This document shows, one piece after another, positions 29,805-35,724 of a DNA stretch of 35,724 nucleotides. Positions within the stretch are counted from its first letter, which is position 1. Every line of letters begins with the position of its first letter. The notes under the pieces were generated by a model, which saw only the letters and a program-made list of their open reading frames with translations, had not been told where the DNA came from and searched no databases. Source of the DNA: Candidatus Ulvibacter alkanivorans (GTDB taxonomy: Bacteria > Bacteroidota > Bacteroidia > Flavobacteriales > Flavobacteriaceae). The stretch is from NCBI RefSeq assembly GCF_003333325.1, contig NZ_QOLC01000103.1, positions 1 to 35,724 on the forward strand, read 5' to 3'. The position numbers were made by a program, and so were the translations under genes.

Positions 29805-30901
29805 TATCATTTTTAGACCTTCATGCCGTTAATGCTCGATTTGAAAGCGATTTCAAGCGGGTGTTCAAATCGTTCTTAGATTCGGGTCATTATATCCTCG
29901 GAAAGGAACTCGAAGCGTTTGAAGCTGAGTTCGCTGCGTATTGTGGCGTAAATCATGCAGTTGGTGTTGCCAACGGATTGGAAGCGTTGCGTTTGATACT
30001 AGAAGGCTATAAAGAACTAGGAAACTTATCTGAAGGCGATGCGGTGCTGGTAGCTTCAAACACGTATATCGCTACCATACTCGCAATCAAACAAGCAGGG
30101 ATGACCCCGGTGTTGGTAGAGGCCGATGCCACTACCTATAATTTTGATCTTGAGGCATTGGAACAAGCGATCACTCAGCAATGTATGGCTATAATGCCGG
30201 TTCATTTATACGGTCAGTTGGCTTCGATGAGCGCTTTGACAGCATTGGCCAAGAGGCATAATTTAGTGGTGATCGAAGATGCTGCACAAGCACATGGAGC
30301 GGAAGATACGAGTGGAAAACGTGCCGGAAACCTAGGGGATGCCGCCGGGTTTAGTTTTTATCCGACAAAGAATCTAGGTGCCTTAGGTGACGGTGGAATG
30401 GTAACCACGAACAACAAGGCGCTTGCAACTGTGGTGCGTAAACTCAGAAATTACGGAGCCTCTTCAAAATACGTGAATGAACTGTTGGGTTACAACTCGC
30501 GACTGGATGAACTTCAGGCAGCGCTCTTACGGTGTAAGTTACCGAGTTTGGATGCTGATAATGAAAGACGACGTACTATCGCTAAGCGGTATCTTTCCGA
30601 AGTAAGCAATAAAAAGATCACATTGCCAACGTATCATGGCGATCTGGCACATGTGTTTCATTTATTTGTGGTGCGCGTGCAAGACCGGGAAGACTTTATG
30701 CACTATCTCAATAAACACGAAATTGGTTCTTTAATTCATTACCCTATAGCGCCCCATCAACAGCAGGCACTTTCAGAATTTAATCATTTACAATTCCCGG
30801 TGGCTGAACAAATTCATGCGCAGGTAGTGAGTATACCTATGAGTCCGGTATTAAGCGATGAAGAAGTGAGTGAGGTTATTTCAACTTTAAACGACTACTA
30901 A
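29801..30901 (+). CDS. DegT/DnrJ/EryC1-family sugar aminotransferase
   Basis: This 366-residue PLP enzyme transfers an amino group from glutamate to a nucleotide-linked keto-sugar. The PLP lysine is Lys190 in FSFYPTKNLGALGDGG; VIEDAAQAHGA (aspartate to the PLP ring) and YGASSKYVNELLGYNSRLDELQAA are family blocks. With a FdtA/QdtA-like ketoisomerase at 35501, the pair resembles the FdtB/QdtB route to dTDP-3-amino-3,6-dideoxyhexoses. The exact sugar cannot be read from sequence. It overlaps the acyltransferase gene by 4 bp and abuts the flippase gene. Confidence 0.92.
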   Translation: MISFLDLHAVNARFESDFKRVFKSFLDSGHYILGKELEAFEAEFAAYCGVNHAVGVANGLEALRLILEGYKELGNLSEGDAVLVASNTYIATILAIKQAGMTPVLVEADATTYNFDLEALEQAITQQCMAIMPVHLYGQLASMSALTALAKRHNLVVIEDAAQAHGAEDTSGKRAGNLGDAAGFSFYPTKNLGALGDGGMVTTNNKALATVVRKLRNYGASSKYVNELLGYNSRLDELQAALLRCKLPSLDADNERRRTIAKRYLSEVSNKKITLPTYHGDLAHVFHLFVVRVQDREDFMHYLNKHEIGSLIHYPIAPHQQQALSEFNHLQFPVAEQIHAQVVSIPMSPVLSDEEVSEVISTLNDY

Positions 30902-32200
30902 TTGAAACTACCCCGATTTATACGAACCAATCTGTTGCTTAAGATCACTTCCCTTAATGCAGTAGTGATAAGCGTTCGTTTAGTGATCTCTCTTTTTGTA
31001 CAACGATTGCTCGCCGAGATCGTGGGAGAGGCAGGTATTTATAAAATTGGGCAATTGCGAAGTTTAACCCAGTTGCTTACTTCCTTTACTTCTTTAGGTG
31101 TGTTTAACGGGATCGTTAAATATGTTGCCGAATATAAAGAGGACAAGGAGCAATTACAGAAGTTGTTCTCTACTACTTTTGTATTTACAGTAGTAGGAAC
31201 GGTCGTATCGGGAACGGCCCTGTTCCTGTTCGCTCCTTTTATTAGCGAATACCTATTTGGAGCAGAAACCTATACCTACCTCATTCGATTGTTAGCAGTT
31301 ATCGTGCCCTTTATAAGTGTACAGCGTGTGTTTAACGGTGTGGTGAACGGACTCTCACAATACAAGCAGTTTGCCAAGATAGAATTGCTCAGCTATATTC
31401 TTAGTGTTACGCTAACGGTTGTGTTCTTGTTGCAATACGATCTTGATGGTGCATTGGTAGCCATCGCATTAACGCCGGTAGTACAAGTAAGTGTGATGCT
31501 CTTTCTGTTTGTACGAGTGTTGCGCGAATATGTACAATTTAAAAAATTAAGTTTTGCCACACCCTTGGCCAAAAGTTTGTTGGCGTTTTCACTTATGTCG
31601 TTCGTTTCTTCTATTCTATTGAATTACGTAGAGATCGATATTCGATCGATGTTGGCCGATCAGCTTTCGGAGGAGGATGCCGGAATTTGGACGGCGATGA
31701 CCTTTATTTCGAAGAATTACATGGTATTTTCGGGCGCGATCTTTACATTGTATGTGATCCCCAAATTCGCCAGTATTCATGATCGCTCGGATTTTAACAA
31801 AGAATTGCTGTCTATTTATAAGACCTTATTACCCATATTTGGAATAGGAATGATCGTGGTGTATCTGTTTCGGGATCTAGTGATCGAGATCATCTATCCC
31901 GGGTTTACCGAGATGTCGCAATTGTTCAAATGGCAACTCATGGGGGATTTTATTCGGTTGGCATCGCTCGTACTTGCACATCAATTCTTGGCAAAGAAAA
32001 TGGTACGAAATTTTATCTTTACTGAGGTGATGTCACTTGCCTTGTTTTACAGCTTTGCCTATTATTTTACAGATCAGTATGGGGTTGAAGGCGTGGTGAT
32101 GGCACACTTTGTACGTTATATAATTTATTTCTTGGTAGTCTTCTTTTTGGTGTATCGCTATTTCAGAAAACAACGAAAGAAAGAAGATATAGAAACCTAA
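30902..32200 (+). CDS. Wzx-type O-antigen/oligosaccharide flippase
   Basis: This 432-residue membrane protein has about 12 hydrophobic helices and belongs to the MATE/MOP flippase superfamily. The opening LKITSLNAVVISVRLVISLFVQRLLAEIVG and the GIVKYVAEYKED loop resemble O-antigen translocases. It starts with TTG immediately after the aminotransferase stop, so it is in the same operon. It probably flips lipid-linked sugar units to the periplasmic face. The last helices are followed by a basic tail (RYFRKQRKKED). Confidence 0.9.
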   Translation: MKLPRFIRTNLLLKITSLNAVVISVRLVISLFVQRLLAEIVGEAGIYKIGQLRSLTQLLTSFTSLGVFNGIVKYVAEYKEDKEQLQKLFSTTFVFTVVGTVVSGTALFLFAPFISEYLFGAETYTYLIRLLAVIVPFISVQRVFNGVVNGLSQYKQFAKIELLSYILSVTLTVVFLLQYDLDGALVAIALTPVVQVSVMLFLFVRVLREYVQFKKLSFATPLAKSLLAFSLMSFVSSILLNYVEIDIRSMLADQLSEEDAGIWTAMTFISKNYMVFSGAIFTLYVIPKFASIHDRSDFNKELLSIYKTLLPIFGIGMIVVYLFRDLVIEIIYPGFTEMSQLFKWQLMGDFIRLASLVLAHQFLAKKMVRNFIFTEVMSLALFYSFAYYFTDQYGVEGVVMAHFVRYIIYFLVVFFLVYRYFRKQRKKEDIET

Positions 32201-32235
32201 GCAAAAAAGGATCTTTTAAAAATGTTAGTCCGATT

Positions 32236-33066
32236 ATGAACACTAAAGAATGTAAGCTTTTTATAGATAATGAACCGTTTCGCTTTAAGGTAGAAGGTGA
32301 TTTTTTCTGGGGTGCCGGGGAAGCCTTGTACGAAGCCGAAAATAATATTATCTCGAAAGTGCCATGGACTCAGGATGGATATAAGGTAGTTGATGCGTTT
32401 ACTTCGGAAGAATTTAAACGTTTTAAAGAATCGGTTCGGCAAAACATAATGAAGGCCATGAGCTCGAATGCGATCGATTTCGAGCCCGATACTTTTGAAT
32501 TAGAATCCTATCATAAAGTAGTTACCACCAATGAAGCGCACTTAAGTGTCATTAACCAAACCAGAAATTTGACCAATGCTGATCTAGATTTCGATATCGA
32601 TTCGTTGGCCGAACGATTTGGGAAGGTGTTGGGATATCGATTGACCAGTTGGATAGAGGAATTACAAAAAACACACATACAAATTCGAATAAGTAGACCG
32701 AGTACGCTTGATATTAATCCACCGCATCGCGATGGCTACTTAAGCTATTGGAAAGACATCATAAACGTATGGGCGCCAATTGCAGGTTGTAACGACAAAA
32801 CGTCGTTGCCGGTGGTTCCCGGGAGTCATTTATTTCCGGAAAAAGAGATCTTACGTACCGAAAGCCAAGGAGCGAAGATCAACGGGAACACCTATTTTGT
32901 GCCTTGTATCTTAAAAACTGCCGATGGTGATCTACACATGATCCGCCCTAACCCGTCACCCGGTCAAGCGATTTTGTTTACGCCATTTCTTATTCACGGT
33001 GCAGCAGTGAACCGTAGTGATGTAACTCGAGTAAGCATCGAGTTGCGCTTTCCAAAAATAGATTAA
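32236..33066 (+). CDS. Phytanoyl-CoA dioxygenase (PhyH)-like Fe(II)/2-oxoglutarate oxygenase
   Basis: This 276-residue protein has a double-stranded beta-helix. The metal triad is visible: His164 and Asp166 in INPPHRDGYLS and His254 in TPFLIHGAAVN. Arg265 (DVTRVSIELRF) fits the 2-oxoglutarate carboxylate contact. SLPVVPGSHLFP is also typical. PhyH-like enzymes occur in natural-product and sugar modification; here a role in modifying a sugar or lipid of the cluster is plausible but unproved. It lies 35 bp after the flippase gene and overlaps the convergent glycosyltransferase gene by 4 bp. Confidence 0.85.
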   Translation: MNTKECKLFIDNEPFRFKVEGDFFWGAGEALYEAENNIISKVPWTQDGYKVVDAFTSEEFKRFKESVRQNIMKAMSSNAIDFEPDTFELESYHKVVTTNEAHLSVINQTRNLTNADLDFDIDSLAERFGKVLGYRLTSWIEELQKTHIQIRISRPSTLDINPPHRDGYLSYWKDIINVWAPIAGCNDKTSLPVVPGSHLFPEKEILRTESQGAKINGNTYFVPCILKTADGDLHMIRPNPSPGQAILFTPFLIHGAAVNRSDVTRVSIELRFPKID

Positions 33067-34205
33067 ATAACGCTAGTCCATTTTTCGAAATACTGTTTGG
33101 CCACCGAAAGGTGATCGTGATGTTCTTCGATAAATTGGCGTGCATTCTTTGAGATGAGTTGAATCTTTTCGGGTTGTTCTATAAGCATCGCTAATTTTTC
33201 GGCGATCTTTTCAGCTTCGGGCAATGCGTTAATGGCCACAGTGTCGGCTTCAAGACCGTAATAGTCTAACCATTCTTGTTCGGCACCGGTAAAAACAACC
33301 TTTCCTTTTGCCATGCCTTCCAATGCATTAAATCCTTGATCGTACGCAAATACTTGATCGAGCAAAATATGTGCTTGGTCGTACGCCTTAATATATTCGT
33401 CATAAGGCACGCTACGCACTGTAATGATCTTTACACGAGCTTGGTATTGCTTCTCAATAAGCGCTAAGGCTTCTTCAAACAGATAGTTTCCTTTTTTAAA
33501 ATAATTTTCAGTATTGATACCGTGAAAAATGACAATGGTATCGGTATTCGGAAGCGATATATAATCAATTTCCTTAAGGTCGATAGGGTTGGGGACCATG
33601 CCAAGGTACTTTTTATTTCCTTGCAACGGAATGTGATAGTCGAGGTCTGATGCGATTATTCCGCTCAAGTTTTTATAAATGAAGTTGTGTAACTTAGTAT
33701 AGCCCGGACTTAAATATTTGGTGATCGCCGCGTAATCCTTTTTATTTCCTTTATTCTGAAAGTATGGTGTTAATATTGAATATCTCGCTTTGCGGGCGTA
33801 AGAATAGGAAACACTTATATGGTCTGTTCCGCAGGAAAGCAAAAACACATTCGTATTATGCCTAAAGATAAAGTCCAACAGTTCCTCCTCGATCTTGGGT
33901 ACGCAGTAGAATGGATTCTCACTAATTAGCTGAACAATGTCATTGTTTTGGAACACTTCTTTCTTTTTATAGAATTGTCTTCGTACCGATTGTGAAACAA
34001 GGTCTACCTTGAACACTTTGTAGATCACACGCTTCATAAAATTGGGAAATCCGGAACCAAACGGCAGCCTAAAATTAACGTCTCCACTTCTTTTTTTAAA
34101 TCCGTCGCCCATACTTACTACGGTCACTTCATGGCCTAAGGTCACAAGCCCTTTTTTTAAGGTCTTATGTGAGGAATTATATTCTCCAACAAGTAAGATT
34201 TTCAT
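33063..34205 (-). CDS. Glycosyltransferase, GT4-like
   Basis: This 380-residue protein has a GT-B-like layout. The N-terminal Rossmann strand MKILLVGEYNSSHKTLKKGL is followed by the later IFHGINTENYFKKGNYLFEEA and QGFNALEGMAKGKVVFTGAEQEWLDYYG. The second block stands at the position of the nucleotide-sugar EX7E motif, although only part of that motif is kept. It is the only minus-strand gene in the cluster, facing its neighbours on both sides. Sugar donor and acceptor are unknown. Confidence 0.8.
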   Translation of the reverse strand: MKILLVGEYNSSHKTLKKGLVTLGHEVTVVSMGDGFKKRSGDVNFRLPFGSGFPNFMKRVIYKVFKVDLVSQSVRRQFYKKKEVFQNNDIVQLISENPFYCVPKIEEELLDFIFRHNTNVFLLSCGTDHISVSYSYARKARYSILTPYFQNKGNKKDYAAITKYLSPGYTKLHNFIYKNLSGIIASDLDYHIPLQGNKKYLGMVPNPIDLKEIDYISLPNTDTIVIFHGINTENYFKKGNYLFEEALALIEKQYQARVKIITVRSVPYDEYIKAYDQAHILLDQVFAYDQGFNALEGMAKGKVVFTGAEQEWLDYYGLEADTVAINALPEAEKIAEKLAMLIEQPEKIQLISKNARQFIEEHHDHLSVAKQYFEKWTSVI

Positions 34206-34383
34206 GACAAGTGCCGATTTATAGGGTAAGTGATCATCCTTTATGCAAAGTACGCATATTTAAGATTTCAAAACACACCTCATTTATAAAAATAACGGTC
34301 AATCTTGGCTTGGTCTAAATATTTAAATGAACCATGCGCTTGTAAATAAAGCACAGCTTCGTTCGTGAGTATCAGGATCTTTT

Positions 34384-34391
34384 TATATTTG
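34384..34391 (+). promoter_or_regulatory. -7 promoter element before the second glycosyltransferase
   Basis: TATATTTG is an exact match to TAnnTTTG, 25 bases before the TTG start at 34417, in the divergent gap with the minus-strand glycosyltransferase. No TTG box at the usual spacing was seen. Confidence 0.5.
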
Positions 34392-34416
34392 TGTAGTCCC
34401 CTAAAACTAAAACCTC

Positions 34417-35508
34417 TTGAGCCAAAGCAAGCATTTGAAGATTTGTATTCTCACCATTTCGTTGGCAAAAGGGGGCGCCGAACGCTCTACGGCATTGCTT
34501 TCCAAAATGTTGGATGCACAAGGATTTGAGGTGCACATCGTCACCCTAACCGATGCGATCGATTATGCGTATTCGGGAACCCTTTTTAACTTGGGAATAT
34601 TCAAAACGGAAGACAATTCGGTTGTTGGCAGATTGCAACGCTTCAAAAAATTAAGGCGGTACTTGCGCTCACAGCAATTCGATTATGTGATCGATAATCG
34701 CAATAGGCGCAATTATTTAAAAGAGTTGTATTACCTAACCTATGTGTTCAAAGGAGTTAAAGTGATCTATGTGGCGCGAAGTTTTAAGTTAGACGAATAC
34801 TTTCCGAAGCAGGATTGGGTAGCCAAAAAAATGATCGAGAAAGCGTCGCATATTGTTGGTGTTTCAAAAGCAATAGCTTCAGAGATCAATTCAAGATACC
34901 ATACCAAGAAGGCGACCACAATTTATAATCCGGCCGAAGCGTTACAAGGTACCGAGACGCCTTCCGAAGCGAAACAGCCGTATATTCTGTTTATGGGTCG
35001 CTTGGTAGAAAAAGTGAAGAACTTTTCCTTGTTACTGGAAGGCTATAAACAATCGACGCTTCCAACCCGATCTATCGCTTTGTTTATCTTAGGTGATGGC
35101 CCGGATAAAGAATGGCTTCAGAAAAAAATAGAGGAAATGCAATTGCAGGACAGCGTTAAACTTGTCGCATTCACGCCAGTAGTTGGAAACTACGTGAAAA
35201 ATGCACTATTTTTAGTGCTTACGAGTCGGTACGAAGGATTTCCAAGAGTGTTGATCGAGGCGCTTTCGGTAGGGACACCGGTGGTTTCAGTAAATTGCAA
35301 GAGTGGTCCAGATGAGATTATTACACACGAACACAACGGACTTCTACTAGAAAATCATGATAGTTCACGACTTTCAAAAGCACTAGATCGTATGATTGAA
35401 GATAACGCGCTGTATGCGCGCGTAAAAAATAATGCAGTAGGTAGCATAGAACATTTAAAAATTGATGAAATTGCATCCCAATGGGCAACACTCTTACGAA
35501 ATGAATAA
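34417..35508 (+). CDS. Glycosyltransferase, GT4 family
   Basis: This 363-residue GT-B enzyme has the N-terminal glycine loop ILTISLAKGGAERSTALLS. The YILFMGRLVEKVKNFSLLLEGY strand opens the C-terminal domain, and the donor-binding block is SRYEGFPRVLIEALSVGTPVVS with NCKSGPDEII (EX7E region). GT4 members typically use UDP/GDP-sugars with retention. It starts with TTG (MSQSKHLKI). It overlaps the next gene, a sugar ketoisomerase, by 8 bp, so both are co-translated. Confidence 0.9.
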   Translation: MSQSKHLKICILTISLAKGGAERSTALLSKMLDAQGFEVHIVTLTDAIDYAYSGTLFNLGIFKTEDNSVVGRLQRFKKLRRYLRSQQFDYVIDNRNRRNYLKELYYLTYVFKGVKVIYVARSFKLDEYFPKQDWVAKKMIEKASHIVGVSKAIASEINSRYHTKKATTIYNPAEALQGTETPSEAKQPYILFMGRLVEKVKNFSLLLEGYKQSTLPTRSIALFILGDGPDKEWLQKKIEEMQLQDSVKLVAFTPVVGNYVKNALFLVLTSRYEGFPRVLIEALSVGTPVVSVNCKSGPDEIITHEHNGLLLENHDSSRLSKALDRMIEDNALYARVKNNAVGSIEHLKIDEIASQWATLLRNE

Positions 35509-35724
35509 AACTTCCTTATTAGATAGTATCCAATTAATCGATATTCCGAAGATCGTAGCCTCCGATGGTAGAGGAAATCTATCGGTGATCGAAAAAGAAT
35601 TACTTCCTTACGATATAAAGCGTGTTTATTATTTGTACGATGTGCCTAGCGATAGCATTCGCGGCGGTCATGCGCATATTGAGTTACGTCAATTCCTAAT
35701 TGCGTTGAGCGGAAGTTTTGATGT
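35501..35724 (+). CDS. Sugar 3,4-ketoisomerase-like cupin (FdtA/WxcM), N-terminal part
   Basis: The first 74 codons are visible and the gene runs off the right edge. The sequence matches the FdtA/QdtA/WxcM cupin family in order: IVASDGRGNLSVIEKE at about residue 18, VYYLYDVPSDSIRGGHAHIE with the catalytic-site histidines of the HAH motif, and a beginning QFLIALSGSFDV. Such enzymes isomerise dTDP-4-keto-6-deoxyglucose to the 3-keto form, the substrate of FdtB/QdtB aminotransferases such as the one at 29801. It overlaps the preceding glycosyltransferase by 8 bp (ATGAATAA). Confidence 0.85.
   Translation, partial: MNKTSLLDSIQLIDIPKIVASDGRGNLSVIEKELLPYDIKRVYYLYDVPSDSIRGGHAHIELRQFLIALSGSFD

Overview
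The window looks like chromosomal DNA of a marine-type member of the Flavobacteriaceae (Bacteroidota). Four things point there. The first gene ends in a type IX secretion (Por) sorting domain. Several promoters match the Bacteroidota pattern TTG-N17-21-TAnnTTTG. Shine-Dalgarno sequences are weak or absent and TTG starts are common. The gene content (DUF1800/DUF1501 pair, CreD with a small winged-helix regulator, tmRNA tag GENNYALAA, ribosomal protein THX) is typical of the group. No phage, integrase, transposase or CRISPR array was found. The accessory character comes from small repeats, non-coding elements and a surface-polysaccharide cluster at the right end.

Layout. 1-670: end of a secreted HYR-domain protein and a strong terminator. 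683-942 (minus): ribosomal protein THX preceded by an overlapping 42-residue ORF. 1026-7700 (minus): complete trp operon trpE-G-D-C-F-B-A behind a consensus promoter and a classical attenuator whose leader peptide has three consecutive Trp codons. 7759-10304 (plus): DUF1800/DUF1501 pair. 10352-11430 (minus): YceI and a MarR regulator with a candidate operator. 11566-14267 (plus): two thioredoxin-fold proteins, two rhodaneses and two small unknown proteins. 14325-16936: a 3D-domain lipoprotein and a two-gene unit of unknown envelope proteins. 16937-18140: a repeat-rich region with a short inverted-repeat element, a 194-bp tandem duplication abutting the tmRNA gene, and a structured dispersed repeat. 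18216-22498: a lysine/saccharopine-dehydrogenase-like enzyme, a DUF3857 transglutaminase-like protein and two small membrane proteins. 22584-24953 (minus): creD and a membrane protein/winged-helix operon that share one inverted-repeat motif. 25001-25410: two tandem paralogous promoter-plus-small-RNA-like units. 25437-28675: DUF1801, kdsA, typA. 28803-35724: polysaccharide cluster (acyltransferase, sugar aminotransferase, flippase, PhyH-like dioxygenase, two glycosyltransferases, start of a sugar ketoisomerase).

How the genes work together. The trp genes encode all steps from chorismate to tryptophan, apparently controlled by transcription attenuation. The right-hand cluster is best read as synthesis and export of a glycan containing a 3-amino-3,6-dideoxyhexose, with KdsA nearby supplying KDO for lipid A-core. 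The creD region looks like a small regulon controlled by the winged-helix protein.

The most unusual items are: (1) the trp attenuator with a nearly leaderless TTG-started WWW peptide; (2) the paired small-RNA-like units at 25001-25350; (3) a roughly 120-bp multistem element present three times with compensatory stem changes; (4) a 20-bp palindrome that sits exactly inside a duplicated piece of the tmRNA 3' end. All calls rest on reading the sequence; no database search was run.
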